Shown in pieces: positions 42,617-51,398 of a stretch of DNA of 64,000 nucleotides. The first letter of the stretch is position 1. Each line of letters opens with the position of its first letter. The position numbers and the translations under genes were made by a program. The notes under the pieces were generated by a model. The model did no database searches. It was not told where the DNA came from and worked only from the letters and a program-made list of their open reading frames with translations. This DNA is from Rhodococcus sp. 14-2483-1-2 (GTDB lineage: Bacteria > Actinomycetota > Actinomycetes > Mycobacteriales > Mycobacteriaceae), in assembly GCF_002259405.1 (NCBI RefSeq), contig NZ_NPFW01000013.1:62001-126000 (forward strand), given 5' to 3'.

Positions 42617-43405
42617 TCACTGAGGTGGGACGAGTCCGAGGCGGACGAGATCGTCCAGGGGTTCACGGATGCTGCAGGTGCCGAAGGAGGCGAATGCACG
42701 CTGTCCCTCGATCCCGGCGACGAGCCCGGCGAGGACGTCTGCGTCTCGAATCGCCAGTATCTTCTCGAGCTCACCGACGCGAGCGCCGCTGTGTGCGGCC
42801 TGCGCGGCGAGGAGCACGTTGAGGAAACCGTGCTGCTCGAATCCGTTGTGGGGATCGGTGTTACGGGCGGCATGGTGCAGACCTGCGGTGGCCTTGAAGT
42901 GGACCTCGCGCTGGGCCGCCCGGTAGATGGACGCGGCCAGTTCGTGTTCGTCCGGATATTGGTCGGCCGTGACGCCGCCGGTTCGGAACTTGGCGCGATA
43001 CCCGAACTCGTCGACCGCGTCGAAGATGTCGTCTTTTCGGGAGTCTCGGGGAATTTCGACATAGATGTCGATGTCTTGAGTGATGCCGCGCAGCACATCG
43101 ATGTCGGTGCCGTGGGGCATGGCCACTTCGATGGACACGACCGTCACGCCGGCCGTGCGGTCGGCGACCCGCAGGCCTGCCTCCACGCTGCCCGGCCCGG
43201 CAGGTGCGGTCAACGCCACCTCCATCCGAGCACCCAGGTGCAGCTCGTTCACCCGGTCCATCGGCACGACCAACGGGCCGACGAGGTCTGCGAAAGAACT
43301 GGCCCGGTATTCGAGGTGTTGTGCCACAGCAACATCGAGAGGCGCGTTGCCGGGAGGGAAGACTGCGGCGTCGTCGCACAGGCGATGGAAGAACTTCGGG
43401 ATCAT
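42617..43405 (-). CDS. Conserved hypothetical protein in the homogentisate operon
   Basis: A 262-residue protein, family not recognised. It opens MIPKFFHRLCDDAAVFPPGN and contains FKATAGLHHAARNTDPHNGF and FASFGTCSIREPLDDLVRLG, which look conserved. The ATG overlaps the hmgA stop (ATGA), and fahA follows after 31 bases. A role in tyrosine catabolism, perhaps replacing or assisting an isomerisation step, is suggested only by position. Confidence 0.75.
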   Translation of the reverse strand: MIPKFFHRLCDDAAVFPPGNAPLDVAVAQHLEYRASSFADLVGPLVVPMDRVNELHLGARMEVALTAPAGPGSVEAGLRVADRTAGVTVVSIEVAMPHGTDIDVLRGITQDIDIYVEIPRDSRKDDIFDAVDEFGYRAKFRTGGVTADQYPDEHELAASIYRAAQREVHFKATAGLHHAARNTDPHNGFEQHGFLNVLLAAQAAHSGARVGELEKILAIRDADVLAGLVAGIEGQRAFASFGTCSIREPLDDLVRLGLVPPQ

Positions 43406-44595
43406 CGGTTCGGTCCCCGGCCGGCCCAGGTCCAGGCGTACCCGGTGTCCTCGCATGCGAGAGCGCCTTCGCCGAGTTCGAGGGGGCGGAACGTGTCGAC
43501 CATGACGGCCAGCTCGTCGAAGAACTCGGCACCGATACTGCGTTCGTAGGCACCGGGTTGCGGTCCGTGAGCGTGACCGCCCGGATGCACCGAGATCGAG
43601 CCTTGCCCGATGCCCGAGCCCTTGCGGGCCCCGTAGTCGCCGCCGACGTAGAACATGATCTCGTCGGAGTCGACGTTGGAGTGGTAGTACGGCACCGGAA
43701 TTGCCAACGGGTGGTAATCGACCTTGCGCGGCACGAAATTGCAGATCACGAAATTGGCGCCCTCGAATGCCTGATGCGCAGGCGGTGGTTGATGCACCCG
43801 GCCGGTGATCGGTTCGTAGTCCGAGATGTTGAACGTGTACGGATACAGGCAACCGTCCCACCCCACCACGTCGAACGGGTGGTTGGGGTAGACGTATCGG
43901 GTTCCGACGATGCCCGTCGAACCACGGTGTTTGACAAGCACTTCGACGTCGCTGCCGTCGGCCAGTAGGGGCTCGGTGGGGCCGCGGAGATCACGTTCGC
44001 AGTAGGGAGCGTTCTCGAGCAGCTGGCCGTACTTCGACAGAAAGCGCTTGGGCGGTGCAATGTGACTGTTGGCCTCGATGGCGTAGGCGCGCAGGGTGCC
44101 GTCGGGAATCCAGCGGTGCGTCGTGGCACGCGGAATGAGCACGTAGTCGCCCTGCCGCGCCTCGAGGGTTCCGAACACGGTTTCGACGGTGGCTGAACCG
44201 GATTCGATGTAGACCATCTCGTCGCCGATCGAATTACGATACAGCGGTGAGGTTTTCGATGCGACGACGTAGGAGAGTCGGACGTCGGCGTTGCCGAGGA
44301 CGAGCCGGCGACCGGTGACGACGTCGGTGTCGGCAACGACGGAGACCGGAAACAGCTCGTGCAACTTCAAGTGTCGCGGCATCAGTGGGTGATTCGGGGT
44401 CGTTGTCTGGTCGGGCAGATCCCAGACCGTGGCGTCGACGATGGCCGACGGAATGTGGCGGTGATAGAGCAGAGACGAGTCCGAAGAGAAGCCCTCCTCG
44501 CCCATCAACTCCTCGAAGTAGAGGTTGCCGTCGGGAGTTCGGTGCTGGGTGTGCCGCTTCGGCGGTACCGATCCGAGCTGCCGGTAATAGGCCAC
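43402..44595 (-). CDS. hmgA: Homogentisate 1,2-dioxygenase
   Basis: A 397-residue cupin-type dioxygenase. The C-terminal iron site is visible as YYHSNVDSDEIMFYVGGDYG (His and Glu) and ISVHPGGHAHGPQPGAYE (His). The N-terminal beta domain carries YIESGSATVETVFGTLEARQ. It cleaves the ring of homogentisate made by HPPD. GTG start after AGGAGCG. First gene of hmgA-unknown-fahA; the upstream MarR gene is the likely regulator. The promoter gap 44596-44667 contains AGTAAACACATTAACT, imperfectly symmetric. Confidence 0.95.
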   Translation of the reverse strand: MAYYRQLGSVPPKRHTQHRTPDGNLYFEELMGEEGFSSDSSLLYHRHIPSAIVDATVWDLPDQTTTPNHPLMPRHLKLHELFPVSVVADTDVVTGRRLVLGNADVRLSYVVASKTSPLYRNSIGDEMVYIESGSATVETVFGTLEARQGDYVLIPRATTHRWIPDGTLRAYAIEANSHIAPPKRFLSKYGQLLENAPYCERDLRGPTEPLLADGSDVEVLVKHRGSTGIVGTRYVYPNHPFDVVGWDGCLYPYTFNISDYEPITGRVHQPPPAHQAFEGANFVICNFVPRKVDYHPLAIPVPYYHSNVDSDEIMFYVGGDYGARKGSGIGQGSISVHPGGHAHGPQPGAYERSIGAEFFDELAVMVDTFRPLELGEGALACEDTGYAWTWAGRGPNR

Positions 44596-44667
44596 GTCAT
44601 CGCTCCTGTGTTGCGTTCACTGCTTGTAGTAAACACATTAACTATTTTTACGTGATCTACGCAACCC

Positions 44668-45195
44668 TCAGTTGCGTCCCCGGACGTCGAATTGGCTGCG
44701 GTGGGTGATGAGTTTGGTCAACAGCATCACCAGGATCCGCTGCTCGGGTTCGGTGAGCGCGCTGGCCCACGCGTTCTCTCGTTCGTTCTGTTCGGCAAAC
44801 GCCTCGACCATCTCGTCGTGCCCCTGGGCGGTGAGGGCGAGGCGCACCGAACGCCCGTCCTTCTCGTCGGGAGTGCTGGCGAGCAGTCCGCCGGCGATGA
44901 GGGTCTTGGACAGGTTGGATACGGCCGCGCGGCTCATACCCGTGAGCTCGGCCGCCCGCTTGGGCTCGATCGGGCCCGACAACCACGTGACGAACATCAG
45001 CCGAAACGACGACCACGACCAGCCTCGCGGGCGATGAACCGTCGCTTCGAGGTCGTAGGTGACGATGTTCGACGCCCGGTTGAGGGTCAGCAGCACCTCG
45101 GTCGCCAGCTGATGTTCGAACCCGTAGTCCCGGGCCAGCGTGGTGTTGGCGGTCTCGATGAACGACCAGAAGTCGGGCTCGGGTGAATCGGTCAC
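44668..45195 (-). CDS. MarR-family regulator of the homogentisate operon
   Basis: A 175-residue regulator with a winged helix (IEPKRAAELTGMSRAAVSNL, SKTLIAGGLLASTPDEKDGR, about residues 76-115). It lies upstream of hmgA on the same strand, 72 bases away, the usual position of the repressor that responds to homogentisate or a relative. GTG start; an ATG is not available nearby. Confidence 0.85.
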   Translation of the reverse strand: MTDSPEPDFWSFIETANTTLARDYGFEHQLATEVLLTLNRASNIVTYDLEATVHRPRGWSWSSFRLMFVTWLSGPIEPKRAAELTGMSRAAVSNLSKTLIAGGLLASTPDEKDGRSVRLALTAQGHDEMVEAFAEQNERENAWASALTEPEQRILVMLLTKLITHRSQFDVRGRN

Positions 45196-45289
45196 CGATT
45201 CACTGTAGCCATGAACTCATCTGATCAACACCTTTATTACTTCCGTACGCGCGATTCGTGTCTCATCCCGCAGGGGTCATGATGGACCC

Positions 45290-45499
45290 ATGAGCTCGAA
45301 GAACCTGTTCGGTGGCCCACGGACCCTGCTGATCGTGGCAGCAGTGGTCATCGTGATCGCACTCGTCGCTGCCGCCGCAACGCTGATCGTCCGTGCCGTC
45401 CTCGGACCGCCCGAGGGCGAGAACAAGTTCGAGATTCAGGGCTACTCCGTCGTGCAGATAGATCCCCAGGTCAACGACCTCGGGCTCGCCACACGCTAG
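45290..45499 (+). CDS. Small membrane protein
   Basis: A 69-residue protein with one N-terminal membrane helix (TLLIVAAVVIVIALVAAAAT) and a short outside tail (FEIQGYSVVQIDPQVNDLGL). Unknown function. It is convergent with the next gene, overlapping it by 29 bases. Confidence 0.6.
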   Translation: MSSKNLFGGPRTLLIVAAVVIVIALVAAAATLIVRAVLGPPEGENKFEIQGYSVVQIDPQVNDLGLATR

Positions 45500-45872
45500 C
45501 CGACTCCGCACCGACCCGCGGGTCGTGGGTCTGCTGGAAATTGCGGCCACCGCGCGCGAAGGTCTGCAGTGTCGCCGCGGGAACCTCGCGCTCGGGAACG
45601 GGTTCGCTCGTCCACTCGCAGTCGCGCACGAACATCATGTTCGACGCCACTGCGTCGGCGCTGTGATCCTCACGCATAGGGCCGGAGATGCGGCCGAGAA
45701 AATACTCCCCACGCTCGGTTCGCGTCCAGATCCACGATTCGTCGGGTACCTGCTCGAAGCGTTCGACGCGTCGTAGTGAGCGTTCGTCGTCGGCCGACAT
45801 TCCGCAGAGGCCGTAGGTGAGGGCACGCTCGACGCCGCCCGGCATGGGTGCGCGATAGACGGCGTCCGGCAT
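45471..45872 (-). CDS. Conserved hypothetical protein
   Basis: A 133-residue protein: MPDAVYRAPMPGGVERALTY, DESWIWTRTERGEYFLGRIS, ATLQTFARGGRNFQQTHDPR. I believe similar uncharacterised proteins occur in other actinobacteria, but I know no function. The ATG at 45872 is preferred over an upstream one because the conserved part starts there. Confidence 0.6.
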   Translation of the reverse strand: MPDAVYRAPMPGGVERALTYGLCGMSADDERSLRRVERFEQVPDESWIWTRTERGEYFLGRISGPMREDHSADAVASNMMFVRDCEWTSEPVPEREVPAATLQTFARGGRNFQQTHDPRVGAESASVWRARGR

Positions 45873-45955
45873 GCAGCCGAGCCTAGGCCCCGAGGGGTTT
45901 ACATACCATTTGGTCTGTTGCACGATGACTTCGGGACGCTGGGTGTAGCGGTAGC

Positions 45956-46021
45956 GACCTCGCGGACGTGGTGGACCGCATCATCGATACGGTGCGTCGA
46001 CGCCTCACGGCACTGACGTGA
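45956..46021 (+). pseudogene. Possible 3' remnant of a regulator gene
   Basis: The frame reads DLADVVDRIIDTVRRRLTAL-T and stops, like the last helix of a TetR-type regulator. An in-frame TGA lies just upstream and there is no start. Otherwise the gap 45873-46143 shows nothing. Confidence 0.25.
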
Positions 46022-46143
46022 GTGTCCACAATTCGCTCCCACAAACGGGAAAAGGTTTCCAGGCACGAATAGTGGACGCTGAGGTCACCGGCGATCGAGG
46101 TCTACCCGCGAGGTGGCGTTGTCATGAATCGACTCGAGTGGTA

Positions 46144-46159
46144 ACTTGAAGCTTCAAGT
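46144..46159. promoter_or_regulatory. Perfect 16-bp palindrome upstream of the DODA-type gene
   Basis: ACTTGAAGCTTCAAGT ends 20 bases before the ATG at 46180. Its length and symmetry suit a MarR- or HxlR-type repressor, as often found before DODA-type or quinone-stress genes. No matching regulator is adjacent. Confidence 0.7.
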
Positions 46160-46179
46160 AAACACTCGAAGGACCCGCC

Positions 46180-47061
46180 ATGACATCTGTGATCAACCCG
46201 CCCGTCGCGGGAGCAGCGTTCGACGCATTTCTCGCCGATACCGCACCCGCGAGCCGGTCACAGCAGATGTGGACCCCGAGCGACGGTCCGATGCCCGCCC
46301 TGTACATCAGCCACGGCGCACCGCCGGTTTTCGATGACGCCCTCTGGATGGACCAGCTGTTCACCTGGTCGCAGTCGATGCCCAAGCCGAAGGCGATCCT
46401 CATCGTCAGCGCGCACTGGGAGGAGGCCCCGCTGAGCTTGTCCGCATCGGCGGCCGCGACTCCGCTGGTCTACGACTTCGGCGGTTTCGCCCAGCGCTAC
46501 TTCTCGATGGAATACCGGACGCCCGACGCAGAGGTGCTGGCCGCACGGGTGGCCGCGGCAATCCCGGCGTCGGAAAATCTGCACCGACACACCTCTCGCG
46601 GACTCGATCACGGTGCCTGGGTTCCGCTCAAGGTGATGTACCCGTATGCCGACGTCCCCGTTCTGCAGTTGAGCCTGCCGACGCATGCTCCTGACCGGCT
46701 GATGGCGATAGGCGCTGCGCTGAAAGAACTTCGAGCTGAGGGAGTGTTGGTCATCGGTTCGGGTTTCATGACGCACGGACTACCGTTCCTCTCGCGGGAG
46801 AACTTCGCCACCAACACGGTGCCGACGTGGTCGGAGGACTTCGATCTGTGGGCGGCCGACGCGTTGGCGCGTGGTGACGTCAACACACTTGCGGACTTCC
46901 GGAGCGCTGCACCGGGAATGCCGTATGCGCACCCGACCGTCGAACATTTCACGCCGCTGTTCGTCACGCTCGGTGCCGCGGAGAACCCGGAAGCGCCGGT
47001 GACCACAGCCATCACCGGCTTCCAGTTCGGCTTGGCGAAGCGGTCGTTCGCGGTCGCCTGA
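46180..47061 (+). CDS. DODA-type (class III) extradiol ring-cleavage dioxygenase
   Basis: A 293-residue protein of the LigB/DODA family. Metal and catalytic His residues are seen in LYISHGAPPVFDD, ILIVSAHWEEAPLSL, HTSRGLDHGAWVPLKVMYPY and AHPTVEHFTPLFVTLG. These enzymes open catechol-type rings, though several act on unknown quinol substrates. It stands alone, with a palindromic operator-like site upstream. Confidence 0.9.
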   Translation: MTSVINPPVAGAAFDAFLADTAPASRSQQMWTPSDGPMPALYISHGAPPVFDDALWMDQLFTWSQSMPKPKAILIVSAHWEEAPLSLSASAAATPLVYDFGGFAQRYFSMEYRTPDAEVLAARVAAAIPASENLHRHTSRGLDHGAWVPLKVMYPYADVPVLQLSLPTHAPDRLMAIGAALKELRAEGVLVIGSGFMTHGLPFLSRENFATNTVPTWSEDFDLWAADALARGDVNTLADFRSAAPGMPYAHPTVEHFTPLFVTLGAAENPEAPVTTAITGFQFGLAKRSFAVA

Positions 47062-47264
47062 CCAGGAGAGGCGATCGGTTGAAGCTGGAATCGGCTCACT
47101 TCTGAATCTTTTTCGATTCGGGGATTGTTATCCACGCCACTTCGCTCTACAGTTCTGAACACCATCTCGGACATCGGTGTCCAAGATGCGTTGGATGCGC
47201 TGTACGAACCGTCGCCGGGCGCGCCTCCTGTGGATCCCGTCCTCCGGCGCGAAGGAGTACACCC

Positions 47265-48677
47265 GTGTCTTCTGCCCGATCTTGGACGCTGCGTACAGCG
47301 ATCAGCGTGATGACCGCCGCAGCGGCTTTCGCCGCCATGGCGACGCCCGCTGCTGCTGCACCCGATTCGCCTGATGTGGAAATCCAGCCGCCTCTGGCAC
47401 CGTTCACGTGGCCGAAGATCCCGGAATTCGACACCGACTTCTACCTTCCGCCCGCCGACGTGGTGGCCGCGACCGCGCCGGGCCAGATCATCGCGGCACG
47501 GCCGGTCGAACTGGCCACTCTCAACGTCATCCCCACGCAGGTCGACGCGTGGCAGTTGTCTTTCCGGTCCAACAACGGTCGCGACGAGCCGATTGCTGCG
47601 GTGACCACGGTCATCAAACCCCGTGGCGTCCCCGCGGCATCGCGGCCCTTGATCTCCATTCAGTTGGCCGAGGATTCTCTCGCCGCCTACTGTGCGCCCT
47701 CGTATGCGATGCGCGCGGGTGCGATTCCCTGGCCGGTCACAGGCGCGGTGACGTCGGGTGCTCAATTCCTCGAGGTGCAAGCAGCGTTGGCGCAGGGCTG
47801 GGCGGTATCGGTACCCGATCATCAAGGTCCGAACAACTCGTTCGCCGCAGGGCCGGTCGCCGGTCGGATCACCCTCGACGGAATCCGAGCCGCCGAGAAC
47901 TTCGCGCCCATGCAGTTGGCCGGGGAGGCCACCAAGGTGGGGATGAGCGGCTACTCCGGTGGCGCGATAGCGACCGGACACGCAGCCGAACTGGCCGAAC
48001 GCTACGCCCCTGAGCTCGACATCGTCGGAGTCACCGAGGGCGGAACCCCCGCTGAACTCGGGGCTTTGGTGGACAACGCGAACAACACACTCGGCTCGGG
48101 AATCGTCGCTGCCGGAATCATCGGTGCCAGTCGTGAAGATCCCGAGTTGGCCGATTTCATCGACGAACACATCGATCCGCTCGGCCGGGCGTTGTTCGCG
48201 GCCAAGGACAATCTCTGCGTCGGTTACAGCTCGGCGCTGCTGCCGTTCGTCAATCTGAAGGGCTTTCTGCACACCGAGGGCGACCCGATCCAACAACCAG
48301 TGGTGAAGAAGGCGCTGTCCGCGATGCGGCTCGGCGACACCACTCCGAACATGCCGCTCTACGTCTATCACTCCAACCCGGACTGGCTGGTGCCGGTCGG
48401 ACCGGTCAACGCGATGGTCGATTCGTATTGCAGCCGTCCCGGTGCCGATGTCACCTACACCCGCGACCATTTCAGTGAGCACATCACTCTGGAATTGATC
48501 GCTTTTCCGAGCGCGGTGTTGTGGATGCGCGACCGATTTGCCGGTGTTCCGGTGGAACCCGGTTGCCGGACGAACGACGTCGGTTCGATGGCGCTCGACA
48601 CGAGTGCACACCCGCTCTTCGTCGACGCTGTAGGCGAGATAGTCGCCGGACTGTTCGGTAAGCCGATCGGGGCGTGA
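47265..48677 (+). CDS. Secreted lipase/esterase (secretory lipase family)
   Basis: A 470-residue protein with a signal peptide (AISVMTAAAAFAAMATPAAA). The alpha/beta-hydrolase nucleophile is the Ser in KVGMSGYSGGAIATG (about residue 230); WLVPVGPVNAMVDSYCSRPG and DHFSEHITLE carry the likely Asp and His. GTG at 47265 after GAAGGAG. Hydrolysis of lipids or esters outside the cell is expected. The 203-base gap before it has a weak GAATC/GATTC hairpin at 47104-47119. Confidence 0.85.
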   Translation: MSSARSWTLRTAISVMTAAAAFAAMATPAAAAPDSPDVEIQPPLAPFTWPKIPEFDTDFYLPPADVVAATAPGQIIAARPVELATLNVIPTQVDAWQLSFRSNNGRDEPIAAVTTVIKPRGVPAASRPLISIQLAEDSLAAYCAPSYAMRAGAIPWPVTGAVTSGAQFLEVQAALAQGWAVSVPDHQGPNNSFAAGPVAGRITLDGIRAAENFAPMQLAGEATKVGMSGYSGGAIATGHAAELAERYAPELDIVGVTEGGTPAELGALVDNANNTLGSGIVAAGIIGASREDPELADFIDEHIDPLGRALFAAKDNLCVGYSSALLPFVNLKGFLHTEGDPIQQPVVKKALSAMRLGDTTPNMPLYVYHSNPDWLVPVGPVNAMVDSYCSRPGADVTYTRDHFSEHITLELIAFPSAVLWMRDRFAGVPVEPGCRTNDVGSMALDTSAHPLFVDAVGEIVAGLFGKPIGA

Positions 48678-48731
48678 GGGAACCGATCGGCGCACGGAAG
48701 GCGACGGCGTCACCGGCGGTAGACTCCGCCG

Positions 48732-49373
48732 GTGACTGTCGCCGACGATCAAGGCCGCATGTACGCCGGACAATCGTCTGCCGCGCGAAGAGCCGATCGC
48801 CGCGCACGGTTCTTGCACGCCGGGATCGAGGTCATCGGGGTACGCGGCTACGCAGCCACCTCGGTAGCGGATATCTGCGCGGCAGCCGGTCTGGCGCGCA
48901 GTCAGTTCTACGCCGAGTTCGCCAACCGTGAGGCGCTGCTCGTGGATGTGTACGACCTGATCCAAGACGACGCGCTGGCTGCGGTCGTCGCCGCACTCGA
49001 CGGTCACGTCGACCGAGATCGCCGCGCGCTCGTCGCCGCTGCGATGACGGCCTTGGTGGGATCGATCGGGGGTGATCCGCGCCGCGCGCGGATCTCGTAT
49101 CTGGAAATGCTGGGTGTCAGCGATGCCGTCGAACAGCACCGGACGCGCCGTCGTGCACAGTGGGTGGAGTTCTTCGAGGCCACCCTGCGCGCCGAGATCG
49201 GGTCCGACTTCGTTCCGCCCGGCGGATATCGTTTGGCCGCAACAGCATTCCTCGGTGCCCTCACCGAGATCGTCTCCGACTGGTCCCGCACCGTTCCGCC
49301 CCGCCCACCCATCGAACTCATCGTGGAGACGATGGTCGCCGTCCTCGGAGCGTTCGTTCCCGACCTGAACTGA
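48732..49373 (+). CDS. TetR-family regulator
   Basis: A 213-residue regulator with HTH GYAATSVADICAAAGLARSQ, then FYAEFANREALLVDVYD (about residues 40-76), and a helical ligand domain. GTG 48732 is the longest start; ATG 48759 is also possible. It lies between the lipase and a CoA-transferase on the same strand and may regulate either. Confidence 0.85.
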   Translation: MTVADDQGRMYAGQSSAARRADRRARFLHAGIEVIGVRGYAATSVADICAAAGLARSQFYAEFANREALLVDVYDLIQDDALAAVVAALDGHVDRDRRALVAAAMTALVGSIGGDPRRARISYLEMLGVSDAVEQHRTRRRAQWVEFFEATLRAEIGSDFVPPGGYRLAATAFLGALTEIVSDWSRTVPPRPPIELIVETMVAVLGAFVPDLN

Positions 49374-49405
49374 ACGGCAGCCTGTCGCGCAAATACAGTG
49401 GACCG

Positions 49406-50515
49406 ATGACGCATGCCACCGGTCCACTCGCAGGCCTCGTCGTCGCGGACTTCTCTCGTGTGCTCGCCGGCCCGTACGCGACGATGATGCTCGGCGACAT
49501 GGGCGCCGAGGTCGTCAAGATCGAAAGGCCCCAAACCGGTGACGACACCCGATCGTGGGGACCACCGTACGATTCCGCTGGCACCGCAACATATTTCAAC
49601 TCGGTCAATCGCAACAAGACGTCTCGGTTCATCGACCTGCAGTCCGAGAGCGGCGTAGCCGAGGCGCTCGAGATCGTCTCGGGTGCAGACATTCTGATCG
49701 AGAACTTCCGAGCCGGCGCGATGGACCGCCTCGGCCTGGGGTACTCGACGCTCTCGCAGAGCAATCCCGGTCTGATCTACTGCTCCATCACCGGCTTCGG
49801 TACCGGTGGCGGAGCCGCGCTCCCCGGTTACGATCTGGTGGTCCAAGCCGTCGGCGGGCTGATGAGCGTCACCGGGGCCGACGCCCAGACACCCACCAAG
49901 GTGGGAGTGGCGATGGTCGACATCGTCACCGGACTGCACGCGCTCAGCGGAATCCTTGCGGCACTGCATCATCGATCGAACACCGGCGCGGGTCAGCAGG
50001 TACACACCTCACTGATGGCGTCGGTGCTGTCTGCGTTGAGCAATCAGTCGTCGGCCTATCTGGGGGCCGGCGTCGTGCCGGTCCCGATGGGCAACAAGCA
50101 TCCCTCATTGGTGCCGTACGAGGTGTTCGAGACCGCCGATCGTCCGTTGGCATTGGCCGTGGGCAACGACCGGCAGTTCCAGGCGTTGGTCGAGGTGCTT
50201 GGGTTCCCGAAATTGGCTCTGGACGAGCGGTTCTCGTCCAACTCTCTTCGCGTCGAACATCGAGATCAGTTGGTCGATATCCTCAACTCGGCTTTGCGAT
50301 CACGTACGGCCGACGAATGGTATCGAGATCTGATGGCCCGCAACGTCCCCGCGGGGCCGGTCAATTCCATCGAGGAGGCGTTCGCGTTCGCGGAATCACT
50401 CGGTCTCGAACCGCGAGTTCAGGTTCCGGGTTCAGCGGCCGACGGCGTCCGTAATCCGCTGGATTTCTCGGCCACTCCGGTGAACTACCGGCTTCCGCCC
50501 CCGCAGGCGGGCTGA
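49406..50515 (+). CDS. CaiB/BaiF family CoA-transferase (family III)
   Basis: A 369-residue protein. It opens LVVADFSRVLAGPYATMMLG, DMGAEVVKIERP and has the catalytic Asp in VGVAMVDIVTGLHALSGILA (about residue 170). Family III enzymes move CoA between carboxylic acids such as succinate and an aromatic or branched acid. The substrate is not indicated. The ATG at 49406 fits the family N-terminus. Confidence 0.9.
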   Translation: MTHATGPLAGLVVADFSRVLAGPYATMMLGDMGAEVVKIERPQTGDDTRSWGPPYDSAGTATYFNSVNRNKTSRFIDLQSESGVAEALEIVSGADILIENFRAGAMDRLGLGYSTLSQSNPGLIYCSITGFGTGGGAALPGYDLVVQAVGGLMSVTGADAQTPTKVGVAMVDIVTGLHALSGILAALHHRSNTGAGQQVHTSLMASVLSALSNQSSAYLGAGVVPVPMGNKHPSLVPYEVFETADRPLALAVGNDRQFQALVEVLGFPKLALDERFSSNSLRVEHRDQLVDILNSALRSRTADEWYRDLMARNVPAGPVNSIEEAFAFAESLGLEPRVQVPGSAADGVRNPLDFSATPVNYRLPPPQAG

Positions 50516-50534
50516 GCCCCTGCGTGGTGGTCTT

Positions 50535-50608
50535 GCAACTTTTGCTCCACTCCGGGACGTGAGTCGGCGAATCCCCGTCTGCAACCTCTTCAGTGGAGCA
50601 ACCGTTGC
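50535..50608. repeat. Long inverted repeat between convergent genes
   Basis: A 17-base arm GCAACTTTTGCTCCACT (50535-50551) pairs with AGTGGAGCAACCGTTGC (50592-50608) with two mismatches, across a 40-base loop. A smaller GTTGC/GCAAC hairpin overlaps its right arm (50604-50620). It lies between the CoA-transferase and the SIMPL gene, so a bidirectional terminator or a mobile remnant is possible. Confidence 0.7.
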
Positions 50609-50628
50609 AGCGGCAGCAACTCACTCCG

Positions 50629-51378
50629 CTAGTTCAACGCCCACTTCACCGACACGGACACGCTGACGGTCTGTTGCCCCGGTTCGATGGGCACCGCCGT
50701 GTCGAACGAACTGGCGGAATCGGCGAACGACCTCGGTTGCTCCTGGCCGGTGATCGACTCCGTGATCGACAGAACGTCGCCGAGTTCTCCCCCTGCGAGC
50801 GTCGCGTACTGCTCGGCGCGATCGCGGGCATCGGCGAACGCCCTGGACCGGGCATCGGAGATCAGCTCGGAATCGTCGTCGATCTTGAAGGAGACCCCGG
50901 AGATGCGGGTCGCGTTTCCGCCGGCCGTTGTGGCGTCGCCCAACACTGCGGAGGCCTTCGACAGGTCCCGAACCGTGACCTGCAGGGTGTTGGTGGCCTG
51001 GTATCCGGAGATGGCGGAGGTGCCGCCCGGCAGTGCGCCCGAGTACTGCGGATCGATCGACACCTGTTGGGTCTGGATGTCCTCGCGAGCGACGCCGGCT
51101 GCGATCACGGCGTCCGTGACCTCGCTGACGGCCGCGTTCGCCTGTTCGATGGCGGCGGTGACGTCCTCGGCCGTTGCCTGAACCCCGATCTGGGTCGTCA
51201 ACGTATCCGGTGCGCCCTGGACCTCTCCCACGCCGTTGACGTTCACTCCGGGAGGTCCATCGGGAGACGTCGAGGCTGGACTGCTACAGCCCGCAGTCAG
51301 GCCTACGGTCAGCAGCAGGGCCGATACGCACGATCCGATCATCCATCGATTTCGACTCACCGCCGTAGTGTCCACCAT
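50629..51378 (-). CDS. SIMPL-domain (DUF541) lipoprotein
   Basis: A 249-residue protein with lipobox VGLTAGC and a SIMPL domain: GVNVNGVGEVQGAPDTLTTQ, ATNTLQVTVRDLSKASAVLG, DARSRAFADARDRAEQYATL. SIMPL proteins are outer-face proteins of uncertain role in stress or envelope function. The ATG at 51378 precedes the signal sequence. Confidence 0.85.
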   Translation of the reverse strand: MVDTTAVSRNRWMIGSCVSALLLTVGLTAGCSSPASTSPDGPPGVNVNGVGEVQGAPDTLTTQIGVQATAEDVTAAIEQANAAVSEVTDAVIAAGVAREDIQTQQVSIDPQYSGALPGGTSAISGYQATNTLQVTVRDLSKASAVLGDATTAGGNATRISGVSFKIDDDSELISDARSRAFADARDRAEQYATLAGGELGDVLSITESITGQEQPRSFADSASSFDTAVPIEPGQQTVSVSVSVKWALN

Positions 51379-51398
51379 TGCAGGTGAATTGGAAAGGC

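Noticed and set aside
44596..44667. AGTAAACACATTAACT as a MarR operator for hmgA
   Set aside because: Only five of eight position pairs are symmetric and no second clear copy is seen before the MarR gene.
46608..49427. A 939-codon open frame on the reverse strand
   Set aside because: It runs antisense through the DODA, lipase and TetR genes, has Arg/Gly/His-rich composition and no domain; it is a high-GC shadow.
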